A stretch of 64,000 bases of DNA from the NCBI RefSeq assembly GCF_000230555.1, contig NC_016078.1, positions 2,604,001-2,668,000 of the forward strand, in the 5' to 3' direction. Source of the DNA: Pelagibacterium halotolerans B2 (GTDB lineage: Bacteria > Pseudomonadota > Alphaproteobacteria > Rhizobiales > Devosiaceae). Each line of letters begins with the position of its first letter. Positions within the stretch are counted from its first letter, which is position 1. The translations under genes and the position numbers were made by a program. Positions 1-8,096 of the stretch are shown here, in pieces. The notes below the pieces were generated by a model, which saw only the letters and a list, made by a program, of their open reading frames with translations, searched no databases and was not told where the DNA came from.

Positions 1-230
1 TGTCGCGTCTCATCATGAACCGTCTGCAACCTTGGCTGCACGAGTTTTCCGAGTGCCGTAAGCCGGCATCCCGCACGGTCCCTGACAAACAGGTCACCTC
101 CAAGCTCGTCTTCAAGTTTCTTGATCGCAGTCGTCAAGGAAGGTTGGGAGACATTGGAGGCACTGGCCGCATGGGTGAAGTTCCGGTGCTCGCATACCGC
201 GAGAAAATACCTGATCTGGTTCATTTCCAT
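1..230 (-). CDS. LysR-family transcriptional regulator, N-terminal part (runs off the window)
   Basis: Only the first 76 or so codons are present; the gene continues beyond base 1. The translation begins MEMNQIRYFLAVCEHRNF and continues with HAASASNVSQPSLTTAIKKL, the winged helix-turn-helix of LysR regulators (residues about 3-62), followed by LFVRDRAGCRLTALG, the usual LysR wing. Two ATGs (230 and 224) are possible; 224 gives the standard MNQIRYF start. It faces the secreted ABM-like gene at 391, and a LysR-type dyad lies between them, so it probably regulates that gene and itself. The ligand cannot be told because the effector domain is missing. Confidence 0.85.
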   Translation of the reverse strand, partial: MEMNQIRYFLAVCEHRNFTHAASASNVSQPSLTTAIKKLEDELGGDLFVRDRAGCRLTALGKLVQPRLQTVHDETR

Positions 231-277
231 CGCCGCATTCTCCGTCACATCTCGATTCAGGTCATCAAAACAACTTC

Positions 278-294
278 GATAGCCCATGTCTATC
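278..294. promoter_or_regulatory. Candidate LysR binding site (ATAG-N7-CTAT)
   Basis: GATAG and CTATC arms are perfectly complementary around a 7-base spacer, giving the classical LysR T-N11-A arrangement. It lies about 48 bases before the LysR start and 97 before the divergent ABM-like gene. Confidence 0.5.
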
Positions 295-390
295 AAAGAA
301 TAGAATTTCGGAATTGGAGTCCGAAGCATCCGGCATGGGACAAGAGTGCATCGAAGCCAAGCACGGTGCACTTCAGATCAGGAGACGACC

Positions 391-1110
391 ATGAAAACGC
401 AAATCCTTCAGACAGTCGCCGCACTGGCGCTGATCACAACTTCTGCAACTGCACAGGACAACCCAATGGTAAATCATACAGCCAGCTACATCGCCATGCC
501 GGCCGCCGAAGGCCAGACCGGAGCTTTCGCGGAGTTTCTGGCTGGTGCCGCAGCGATCGTGCGGGACACAGAGCCGGGCACCGTCCTTTGGTTTGCTCTG
601 CAAGCCGATGACACGCTCGCAATCTTTGACATCTTCGCAGACGAAGAAGCACGCGACGCTCACTTCTCAGGAGCGGTTGCTGCGGCTTTGAACCAAAACG
701 CCGACGCGCTGGTCGACGGCGGATGGGACGACGGTGTTGTCGCGAATATCAACAACTCCGATGTCCTCTCGGCAAAGGCGCCGGTTGATCTCTACACGGC
801 GACGACCGCAACTTACATCAAGCTCAAAGCTGCTCCAGGTAAAGGCCCCGAATTGGCAGCCTTGCTGACCGCCGCCGGCCCCATCGTCGCAGAAACTGAA
901 CCCAAGACATTGTTCTGGGCGGCGCTGCAGATTGACGAGACCAACTTCGCCATCTTCGACATCTTTGCCGACAACTCTGGCCGCGAAGCGCACTTTGCCG
1001 GACAAGTCGCCGGACTCCTGAATGAAAAGGCTTCAGAATTGATCTCAGGTGGATGGGACGACGGTGTGGTGGCAAACGTCCACAATTTCGAAATCCTCGC
1101 TACCAAGTAA
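391..1110 (+). CDS. Secreted protein with two tandem ABM-like (dimeric alpha-beta barrel) domains
   Basis: The start at 391 is preceded by AGGAG and opens a signal peptide (MKTQILQTVAALALITTSATA, cleavage near residue 21). The mature protein is two similar halves of about 100 residues: the first has IFDIFADEEARDAHFSG and GGWDDGVVANINN, the second IFDIFADNSGREAHFAG and GGWDDGVVANVHN. This pattern resembles antibiotic-biosynthesis-monooxygenase/YgiN-type small oxygenases, which normally are single-domain cytoplasmic dimers; here a duplication would form an intramolecular dimer in the periplasm. Substrate unknown. The divergent LysR gene is the likely regulator. Confidence 0.75.
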   Translation: MKTQILQTVAALALITTSATAQDNPMVNHTASYIAMPAAEGQTGAFAEFLAGAAAIVRDTEPGTVLWFALQADDTLAIFDIFADEEARDAHFSGAVAAALNQNADALVDGGWDDGVVANINNSDVLSAKAPVDLYTATTATYIKLKAAPGKGPELAALLTAAGPIVAETEPKTLFWAALQIDETNFAIFDIFADNSGREAHFAGQVAGLLNEKASELISGGWDDGVVANVHNFEILATK

Positions 1111-1133
1111 TCTCGAGGTGACTTGAGAAAGAA

Positions 1134-1167
1134 GTGCCCGGTGCAACCCATCGGGCGCTTTGCTGTT
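1134..1167 (+). terminator. Probable rho-independent terminator
   Basis: GTGCCCG pairs with CGGGCGC (one G-U) across an 11-base loop and is followed by TTTGCTGTTT, 24 bases after the ABM-like stop codon. The following stretch to about 1344 shows no gene. Confidence 0.6.
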
Positions 1168-1344
1168 TGAATTTAGATTCACGCCAAAGCGGCCGTTCGA
1201 GTAATCGCAGCGAAAGCCGCTCCGTCCGCTCTGCAGACCTTCATGTCGTCCAAGCCGAACTTCCGCCTTCCACCCCAAGGCAGACATTACCGCCTACGCG
1301 CTGCCAAGGTCTATTGCTTATCGACTTAGAACTCCTAACAAAAC

Positions 1345-1566
1345 CGTTCTGTTGCTCTGGCCGATCTGCACGCAGCCGTGAAGCAGGCGCTGCATCTGGG
1401 CGCCATCAGCTTCGACGCCGTGAAGCACCTCGTCCTGTGCCGGGCCGAACGCAGGCCACCAAAGCTGGACCTCGACATCTATCCCTATCTGCCCAGAGCC
1501 ACTGTCGAGAAGACGTCGGCCAAGGCCTATATGCGCCTGCTGGACCGTAAGGAGGAACCGGCATGA
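1345..1566 (+). pseudogene. istA: IS21-family istA transposase, C-terminal remnant
   Basis: From about 1345 the sense frame reads LADLHAAVKQALHLGAIS and ends YMRLLDRKEEPA, the C-terminus of IS21 IstA transposases. The roughly 400 upstream residues, with the catalytic DDE domain, are absent; the sequence before 1345 is unrelated. The stop codon overlaps the istB start as ATGA, the normal IS21 arrangement. Confidence 0.8.
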
Positions 1567-2333
1567 GCAGCGATGCTCCAGAACTCCTGCTCGCCCACCA
1601 CCTCAAGACCTTGAAGCTGCCGACCTTCCAGCGTGAGCACCACAAACTTGCCCGGCAATGTGCGGTCGAGGGCGTGGATCATGTCCGCTACCTTGCCCGG
1701 CTGGTCGAGCTGGAACTGATCGATCGGGAACGGCGGATGGTCGAACGCCGCATCAAGGCGGCAAAGTTCCCCGCCGCAAAAAGCCTCGACAGCTTCGACT
1801 TCGCCGCCATCCCGAAGCTCAACAAGATGCTGGTGCTGGAACTGGCGCGGTGCGAATGGATCGAGCGCCGCGAGAACGTCATCGCGCTCGGCCCCAGCGG
1901 CACGGGCAAGACCCACGTCGCGATCGGCCTCGGCTTGGCGGCCTGCCAGAGGGGATTGTCCGTCGGCTTCACCACAGCGGCCGCGCTCGTCAGCGAGATG
2001 ATGGAGGCGCGCGACGAACGCCGTCTTCTGCGCTTCCAGAAGCAGATGGCGGGCTACAAGCTGCTCATCATCGACGAGCTGGGCTTCGTGCCGCTCTCCA
2101 AAACCGGCGCCGAGCTGTTGTTCGAGCTGATCTCGCAGCGTTACGAGCGTGGCTCCACCCTGATCACCAGCAATCTGCCCTTCGACGAATGGACGGAAAC
2201 GTTCGGTTCCGAGCGCCTCACAGGCGCACTCCTCGACCGGCTGACCCACCACGTCAGCATCCTCGAGATGAACGGCGACAGCTATCGCCTCGCGCAAAGC
2301 CGGGCACGAAAAACCGCCAACCCTCACCAATAA
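1563..2333 (+). CDS. istB: IS21-family IstB, AAA+ ATP-binding transposition helper
   Basis: A full-length 256-residue IstB. It has the N-terminal helical region, Walker A GPSGTGKTH near residue 118, Walker B LLIIDELGF near 170 and the sensor stretch STLITSNLPFDEW. IstB loads on DNA and stimulates the IstA transposase. With IstA truncated the element cannot move by itself. The start overlaps the istA stop (ATGA). Confidence 0.9.
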   Translation: MSSDAPELLLAHHLKTLKLPTFQREHHKLARQCAVEGVDHVRYLARLVELELIDRERRMVERRIKAAKFPAAKSLDSFDFAAIPKLNKMLVLELARCEWIERRENVIALGPSGTGKTHVAIGLGLAACQRGLSVGFTTAAALVSEMMEARDERRLLRFQKQMAGYKLLIIDELGFVPLSKTGAELLFELISQRYERGSTLITSNLPFDEWTETFGSERLTGALLDRLTHHVSILEMNGDSYRLAQSRARKTANPHQ

Positions 2334-2340
2334 GATCGCC

Positions 2341-2458
2341 GACGCTGCGAGCGGAAAACTCTGGTCGGGCTACGCCCTCCCGACGTTCCCCGCTCGCAGC
2401 AGCGCCAGTTGCCTGGTTTTGCGCCGCCCAATGGCCGGTTTTTGCTCCGCCGTTGACA
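2341..2458 (+). mobile_element. IS21 right end, copy 1
   Basis: The 118 bases after istB closely match 2890-3010 after the second istB copy, including GCCCAATGGCCGGTTTTTGC, and both finish in CCGTTGACA. IS21 ends typically read TGTCA inward, so base 2458 is the element terminus. The next base begins the interior of another istB, as if copy 1 had inserted into copy 2. Confidence 0.7.
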
Positions 2459-2875
2459 GGCAAGACCCATGTCGCACTCGGTCTCGGCCTGGCCGCCTGC
2501 CAGAAGGGCCTGTCCGTCGGCTTTATCACGGCCGCCGCTCTCGTCAGCGAGATGATGGAGGCCCGCGACGAACGGCGTCTTCTGCGCTTCCAAAAGCAGA
2601 TGGCCGGATACAGCCTGCTGATCATCGACGAACTGGGCTTCGTGCCGCTCTCCAAGACTGGGGCGGAGTTGCTGTTCGAGCTGATCTCGCAGCGCTACGA
2701 GCGCGGCTCCACCCTGATCACCAGCAATCTCCCGTTCGACGAATGGACGGAAACGTTCGGGTCCGAGCGTCTGACCGGCGCGCTGCTCGATCGCGTCACC
2801 CACCATGTCAATATCCTCGAGATGAACGGCGACAGCTACCGCCTCGCCCAAAGCCGAGCCCGAAAGGCGGGCTGA
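2459..2875 (+). pseudogene. istB: istB fragment of a second IS21 copy (N-terminally truncated)
   Basis: The frame opens at GKTHVALGLGLAACQKG, inside Walker A, and continues to the normal C-terminus (SYRLAQSRARKAG). It is nearly identical to the matching part of the istB at 1563-2333, with conservative changes such as K for R and I for T. The first 120 or so codons and any istA are missing. There is no start codon; it is a relic. Confidence 0.85.
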
Positions 2876-2889
2876 AACACTTACCAAAA

Positions 2890-3010
2890 TCGCCGACGCC
2901 GCGAGCGCGAAACTCTGGTCGGGCTACGCCCTCCCGACGTTCCCCGCTCGCGGCGCCAGGTGGCCTACTTTTGCGCCGCCCAATGGCCGGTTTTTGCTCC
3001 GCCGTTGACA
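2890..3010 (+). mobile_element. IS21 right end, copy 2
   Basis: Second copy of the IS21 tail, ending TTGACA at 3010. Beyond it begins unrelated DNA. The minus strand between about 3099 and 3010 reads HPAGAFLAQEYLIEGRGH without a start codon, which may be a scrap of the gene the element cut. Confidence 0.65.
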
Positions 3011-3135
3011 AGATGGACGTGGCCGCGCCCCTCGATCAGATACTCCTGCGCCAGAAAGGCGCCCGCCGGGTGGATTCCACCTTGCCGCTACTGAATCGGG
3101 GCAACTTGTCCGGTCTCGATTTGTCTCGCCATGTT

Positions 3136-4809
3136 TCAGGCGATTTCGCTTGTAGAATTGACCTTGCTGCGGACGTCCTCGGCGAGTTGATGGAGGCGGG
3201 TTGGACTGGTCAGCCAATAGACGTAGTGAGGATAGACCGTGGTCTCAAGGTGGCTGGCGAGTTCGCCTTGAAAAGCGTCCAGGGCATCTGCGTTGGCAAG
3301 GGCGGTCACGGCGTCACTGCGTTCGCCGGTCTGCAGGGCCCGCTGGGCCGCAAAATAAGCGTGCGCGGACAGCTCATAGCCCCGGGCATACCAGACATAG
3401 AGCTCTAGCATAGCCTCGATCTCGACCAGGAACGCGTCCGGCAGACCGAGCGTGCCGGGATCAAGAATATCCTTGAGCTTTTCCGCCTGCTCAACCGCTT
3501 CACGCTTTTCAGCATAGATGACGGCAAGGTTCTCCGGGGTCGGCTCGAGATGTTTCGCCGAGCCAGGGTCCCATTGCTCGCGCTGGTGCCAGACCTGCAT
3601 CACGTTATAGATGGCGCTCAGCGACTGGCCGAACTGGCTCGAGTAATTAAAGACGTGCCCACGCACATAAAGGGCCTTTTCCATAACCTTTGACCCTGCA
3701 CGCATGAAGGCCTGCAGCCGTTCGCGCGCATCCGGAGCGCTCGGCCGGACAGGCTCGCCGGTTTCGCTCGAAGCGGTAAATCCCGAATACAGCCCCCACT
3801 CGAGCCAAGCATCGTAGACCTCATCGAGATCGCGATCGGGATTGGAACTCAGCATCGCCGCACCAATCAGGTTGAGCGTATTGAAGCTGTTCATGTTGTT
3901 GCTCTCGTCGAGCCATTCGATATCGGTGCGGAACCAGGCGCCCGTTACCCCTTTGGACCGGCAGTGACGAATGCGGTTCTGGAAGTCCTCCACCAGACTG
4001 GCGGGAAACGCCCCCTGCCCGTAATACTGCCCCCAAACGTCGAACTCGGCCCATTGCGCCAAGCCCTGGGTTTGGCCCAGCTTGGGATTGTCGGGAAACG
4101 TCGGCCAGAAGTCGTGGGGCACATTCTTGAGCCCGATCACGATGTCTTTCGATACCGCCATGCTGGCTTCTATGACGGCATTCTGATGATCCTTGGAATA
4201 GGAAAAATCACGGATCACCAGCGTCTTGCCGCACGCTTCAAGCGGCTTGTAAACAGCGCGGATGAAATCCTCATACCATTTGTTCGGATCCGTGCTGCGG
4301 CAACGCTCGCAATCGCAGGTCATCTTGGAGATGGACACCTTGCTCTCGCGGGTGGCCGGGCTGACGATCGCCCCGGCCACGTCGGGGTAATAGCGCACCA
4401 GCTCGTCCATCTTTTCGGCCACGAACTCAAACCAAAACGGATTGGTGGGACAGATCTGGCCATCCTTGTTCTTGAGCTCGGGATACACCTCCAGCAGACC
4501 TTCAGGATACCAGATCTCCTTGAACTCCGGATAAAAGGCCACCCCTTGCGCCTTGCAGCGCCGCGTCACCTCCTGAAGAAAAGCCCGCTTGACCTGAACG
4601 TCGATATAGCGAACCGGCCACCGCTCCCACAGCAGGTCCTCGCTAAAATACTTCTCGGGCAGCGTGATGAAATCCATCATATCCGTCTGATGGAAAACAA
4701 GAGCGTTCATTTCAAAACGCTTCATGAAAGCTAAAGCCTGATCAACGTCCTTCCAATTCCACATCCGCCGGTTGTCGATCTCAAGACCGATCATACCCAT
4801 CCCGTCCAT
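3136..4809 (-). CDS. Glycoside-hydrolase-like TIM-barrel enzyme of the uronate locus
   Basis: A 557-residue cytoplasmic protein with no signal peptide. The N-terminal 350 residues look like a TIM-barrel glycosidase: GLEIDNRRMWNWKDVDQALAF, AFYPEFKEIWYPEG, AGAIVSPATRES, and acidic/aromatic clusters WAEFDVWGQYYGQG and AWFRTDIEWLDESNN; the C-terminal part is helical. Four closely spaced Cys occur (CDCERC). I cannot assign a GH family; relation to alpha-glucuronidases is suggested mainly by context. It is the last gene of the ABC transporter operon, 90 bases behind the ATPase, in a locus with uxuA-uxaC-uxuB, so cleavage of an imported uronide is inferred. AAGGG precedes the ATG at 4809. Confidence 0.6.
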   Translation of the reverse strand: MDGMGMIGLEIDNRRMWNWKDVDQALAFMKRFEMNALVFHQTDMMDFITLPEKYFSEDLLWERWPVRYIDVQVKRAFLQEVTRRCKAQGVAFYPEFKEIWYPEGLLEVYPELKNKDGQICPTNPFWFEFVAEKMDELVRYYPDVAGAIVSPATRESKVSISKMTCDCERCRSTDPNKWYEDFIRAVYKPLEACGKTLVIRDFSYSKDHQNAVIEASMAVSKDIVIGLKNVPHDFWPTFPDNPKLGQTQGLAQWAEFDVWGQYYGQGAFPASLVEDFQNRIRHCRSKGVTGAWFRTDIEWLDESNNMNSFNTLNLIGAAMLSSNPDRDLDEVYDAWLEWGLYSGFTASSETGEPVRPSAPDARERLQAFMRAGSKVMEKALYVRGHVFNYSSQFGQSLSAIYNVMQVWHQREQWDPGSAKHLEPTPENLAVIYAEKREAVEQAEKLKDILDPGTLGLPDAFLVEIEAMLELYVWYARGYELSAHAYFAAQRALQTGERSDAVTALANADALDAFQGELASHLETTVYPHYVYWLTSPTRLHQLAEDVRSKVNSTSEIA

Positions 4810-4899
4810 GCAATATCCCTTCAGTCAAAAATAACTCGCACTGTCCCTAGAAGCCGCAAGCGCCTGGCTTGGCTGAACCTGAGCAGAAACCGTAGATTT

Positions 4900-5985
4900 T
4901 CAGGGGCTGGCGACCCTCAGACCCTGCTCGTCGAAAAGGTGCCATTGACCCAAGCGCGGCTTAACCTCCAAGGCCTCGCCCCGGCCAACGGTGCTCTGGC
5001 CGGGCTGGTGGATCAGAATATCGGTTGTCCCGAGCCTGCCGTGCACATACGTGCTGGCGCCGTGCTGCTCGGTGAGCGTCACGGCGACGGACCAGTTGCC
5101 CTTCTGATCCTTTGCGGGAACCATGTCTTCGGGGCGCACACCCAGCGTTACCGACATTCCCGGCGTCAGATTTTCCACAGCGCTCGCAAGAATGATCGGA
5201 GCTAGGCCTTCGCCCACGAACGTTAGGCCGTCGGGCGTCACATCCGTTATGGTACCCGGAATAAAATTCATGCGCGGTGAGCCGATAAATCCGGCCACGA
5301 ACATATTGGCTGGACGATTGTACAATTCGAGAGGCGCACCGACTTGCTCGATAACACCTTTGCGCAGCACCACGATTTTGTCGGCCATGGTCATGGCTTC
5401 GATTTGATCGTGAGTGACATATATCATGGTGTTGCCCAGCCGCTCATGCAGACTGGTGATCTCGGCACGCATCAGAACCCGCAGTTCGGCATCTAAGTTG
5501 GACAACGGTTCGTCAAACAGAAAAATCTTTGGGTCGCGCGTGATGGCCCTGCCGATGGCCACCCGCTGCCGCTGGCCGCCCGAAAGTTGCTTGGGCCGCC
5601 GTTCCAGCAAATTGTCGATTTGAAGCAGGTTGGCAGCGGAATCGACGCGCCGGACAATCTCTTTCTTGGGCATGCGCATATTTTCCAGCCCGAAACTCAG
5701 ATTCTGCCGTACGGTCATATGTGGATAGAGCGCGTAGGACTGAAAGACCATTGCGACGCCCCGATCGGCGGCCGGAAGACCGACAACGGTGTTGCTGTCA
5801 ATGCTGATGTCACCGGACGTCACATCTTCCAGCCCGGCAATCAGGCGTAGCAATGTCGACTTGCCGCAACCGGAGGGGCCGACGAATACTACAAACTCTC
5901 CGTCCGCAATATCGAGGTCGAGACCAGGAATAACCTCGACTGAACCGAACTTCTTTTTTAGATCTCGGATGGTTAGGCTAGCCAT
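4900..5985 (-). CDS. Sugar ABC transporter ATP-binding protein (MalK/UgpC type)
   Basis: 361 residues, the normal length for CUT1-family ATPases. Walker A GPSGCGKST near residue 37, Q-loop VFQSYALYPHMTV, signature LSGGQRQRVAIGRA, Walker B IFLFDEPLSNLDA and switch VTHDQIEAM are all intact. The C-terminal 120 residues form the MalK-type regulatory TOBE/OB domain (LGVRPEDM). It energises the two permeases directly upstream (9-base gap) and the binding protein at 8097. Context indicates a uronic-acid-containing oligosaccharide as substrate. Confidence 0.9.
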   Translation of the reverse strand: MASLTIRDLKKKFGSVEVIPGLDLDIADGEFVVFVGPSGCGKSTLLRLIAGLEDVTSGDISIDSNTVVGLPAADRGVAMVFQSYALYPHMTVRQNLSFGLENMRMPKKEIVRRVDSAANLLQIDNLLERRPKQLSGGQRQRVAIGRAITRDPKIFLFDEPLSNLDAELRVLMRAEITSLHERLGNTMIYVTHDQIEAMTMADKIVVLRKGVIEQVGAPLELYNRPANMFVAGFIGSPRMNFIPGTITDVTPDGLTFVGEGLAPIILASAVENLTPGMSVTLGVRPEDMVPAKDQKGNWSVAVTLTEQHGASTYVHGRLGTTDILIHQPGQSTVGRGEALEVKPRLGQWHLFDEQGLRVASP

Positions 5986-5994
5986 GGGATACCT

Positions 5995-7083
5995 TTACTT
6001 AATGCCGGTCGAGGCGATGCCGCTGGTGATATAGCGCTGCAGGAACAGGAACGCGAAAGCCAGCGGCATCGCGGTCAGGGTGGTCATCGCCAGAAGCAGG
6101 TCGTAGCGGATCTCGTATTGCGTCTGGAAGGATGCTAGAGCGAGTTGCAGCGTATAGACTTCACGGTCGTTAAGAATGAGCAGCGGAAGCAGGAAATCGT
6201 TCCAACGCCAAAGGAGCGAGAAGATCGCGACAACCGCCAATGCTGGCGAAGAAAGCGGCAGGATAATACGCCAGAAAATGCGCCATTCGCTGGCGTGATC
6301 CATACGCGCCGCCTCTATCAGTTCGTCGGGAATCGTCAGCATGTACTGCCGCAGCAGGAACACCCCAGTCGGAGTGGCTACAGCGGGCAGGATCACGCCC
6401 CAAAGATTGTTGACGAGCCCAAGCGATGACACGATGAGATATGTGGGGACCAACACCACCGTTGCCGGGATCATGATGGTCGACAGGATCGCCACCAAAG
6501 CGATGTTGGAGCCTCGGAAGCGATATTTGGATAGCGCGAATGCAGCCATGGCGTTCATCACCAGGGTGATGAGCGTCGCCACTATGGTAATGAACATACT
6601 GTTGAAGACGTAGCGGGCGATATCGCCCCCAGTCGTCGCCATAAGGTTGGCGTAATTCTCGGTGGTGAACCCAACGTGCCGAAGTGGGCGGGCGTTGGCG
6701 ATCGGGACGACTATCGGTCCGGCCTCGGGATCCTCGGGATCGAGCATTTGCGCATTCAGCCCCACGCGGCGGATCTGTGCCAGGCGCTCAGTGCTTCCAT
6801 CTTCTTGCTTCACCTCGAACAGCCGCAGAGGCTCGTCGTACCCTTCGATCATCACCGTTTCAGACTCGTACGGCAGGAACGTGGGAGGGAATTCTTCGAG
6901 ATCTCCCGATGTCTTAAATGACGACAGCACCACCCACAGAACGGGGACGAACATCACCAAAACACCCAAGAGCAGAAACGCGTAGGCCAAGATGTCCGTC
7001 ACATCCAATCCATTTCGGCTGCGCCGGCGCGTCAGGAAATTTCGGATCGATAGGCCCGTTTTCGGCACGCTGAGGTCATTCAT
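5995..7083 (-). CDS. Sugar ABC transporter permease (MalG type)
   Basis: Inner-membrane permease with about six membrane segments and the EAA loop ELIEAARMDHASEWRIFWRI that contacts the ATPase. Unusually, the periplasmic loop after the first membrane helix is long (about 100 residues, with FEVKQEDGSTERLAQIRRVG); most MalG homologues have a much shorter one. Of the tandem ATGs at 7086 and 7083 the latter is better placed behind GAGGAG. The start overlaps the end of the MalF-type gene. Confidence 0.88.
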   Translation of the reverse strand: MNDLSVPKTGLSIRNFLTRRRSRNGLDVTDILAYAFLLLGVLVMFVPVLWVVLSSFKTSGDLEEFPPTFLPYESETVMIEGYDEPLRLFEVKQEDGSTERLAQIRRVGLNAQMLDPEDPEAGPIVVPIANARPLRHVGFTTENYANLMATTGGDIARYVFNSMFITIVATLITLVMNAMAAFALSKYRFRGSNIALVAILSTIMIPATVVLVPTYLIVSSLGLVNNLWGVILPAVATPTGVFLLRQYMLTIPDELIEAARMDHASEWRIFWRIILPLSSPALAVVAIFSLLWRWNDFLLPLLILNDREVYTLQLALASFQTQYEIRYDLLLAMTTLTAMPLAFAFLFLQRYITSGIASTGIK

Positions 7084-8074
7084 CATTGGCTCCTCGTGAA
7101 ACGCGCAACTGCACAAGCGTGACTATAAGAAGTACTATGCCTAACAACAGTGACGCCGCTGCCGACAATCCGAAATCACGCGGCAACATCGCGAAGCCCA
7201 CTTCATAGATGTACTGGACAATCAGGAGCGTCGCCGAACCGGGGCCACCGCCTGTTAGAATGTAAAGTTCATCGAACGTTTGAACCGACCGCACCACGCA
7301 AAGGACCAGAACAACCAGCAGGACGGGGCGCAGCATAGGCAGGGTAATACGGCTAAACGTTCGCCACGGAGATGCGGAATCCATCTTCGCCGCTTCGTAA
7401 ATGTCACGCGGAATTGATTGAAGCCCTGCCAGCAGGATCATGGTATAAAATCCCATATGCGCCCAAACTGTAACGAACACTGACCAGAAAAATGCAGTAT
7501 TGGGGAAAACGAGCCAATTAACCGACTGAATACCAACCGCACTGAGCAGACCGTTTAGGGCGCCGTTGCGCTGTAAAATCCACTGCCAGATGAGAGCAAC
7601 CACGACGGGTGAGAGCATTACGGGAAAGAAAAACACCGACCGAAAAAGGCCACGAAGGCGAATATTGCGATTGAGGCACAGTGCGGTCAGCAACGCGATT
7701 CCCGCCATGGCCGTCACCTGGATCGGCACGAACACGCCGCTGTTGTAGAGCGCCCGCCAGAACCGGTCGCGCGAGCACGTCGCGGGATCGAGAAAGTTGC
7801 CGCAATCAAGCAGCGCCTGATAGTTATCAAGCCCGATGAACGGCCGATCAATAGGGTAAAGTCGAGCCCCCCCGGTTAGCGAGTAATAGACATTGATCAA
7901 TACCGGCAGCAGCGCGAACAGCAGAACCGACAATAGATTTGGGGCCAGAAACACCCATGGAATTCGGCGGACGCCGAGGACTTTCTGCGCCCCCGCCATC
8001 AACGGTTCCACTGCATAAGCAGGGACGGCCAAGACCGCCCCTACAGTGTTAACAAAGCGCTGCCTGACGGCCAT
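7076..8074 (-). CDS. Sugar ABC transporter permease (MalF type)
   Basis: 332 residues with six or more membrane segments; N-terminal cytoplasmic stretch, then WVFLAPNLLSVLLFALLPVL, and the EAA loop DIYEAAKMDSASPWRTFSRI. Forms the transmembrane heterodimer with the following MalG-type protein. It lies 22 bases behind the binding-protein gene and overlaps the next gene by 8 bases, so the four transport genes are one transcript. Confidence 0.88.
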   Translation of the reverse strand: MAVRQRFVNTVGAVLAVPAYAVEPLMAGAQKVLGVRRIPWVFLAPNLLSVLLFALLPVLINVYYSLTGGARLYPIDRPFIGLDNYQALLDCGNFLDPATCSRDRFWRALYNSGVFVPIQVTAMAGIALLTALCLNRNIRLRGLFRSVFFFPVMLSPVVVALIWQWILQRNGALNGLLSAVGIQSVNWLVFPNTAFFWSVFVTVWAHMGFYTMILLAGLQSIPRDIYEAAKMDSASPWRTFSRITLPMLRPVLLVVLVLCVVRSVQTFDELYILTGGGPGSATLLIVQYIYEVGFAMLPRDFGLSAAASLLLGIVLLIVTLVQLRVSRGANDE

Positions 8075-8096
8075 CTGGCGCTACTCCCAGCATTGA

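Noticed and set aside
1658..2419. Long plus-strand frame preceding the second istB fragment
   Set aside because: It is the out-of-frame shadow of the intact istB; the part before 2459 has Arg/Pro-rich shadow composition and no IstB similarity.
3010..3136. Possible coding scrap HPAGAFLAQEYLIEGRG on the minus strand
   Set aside because: Too short, stops just upstream and has no start; noted under the IS21 end and not called a gene.
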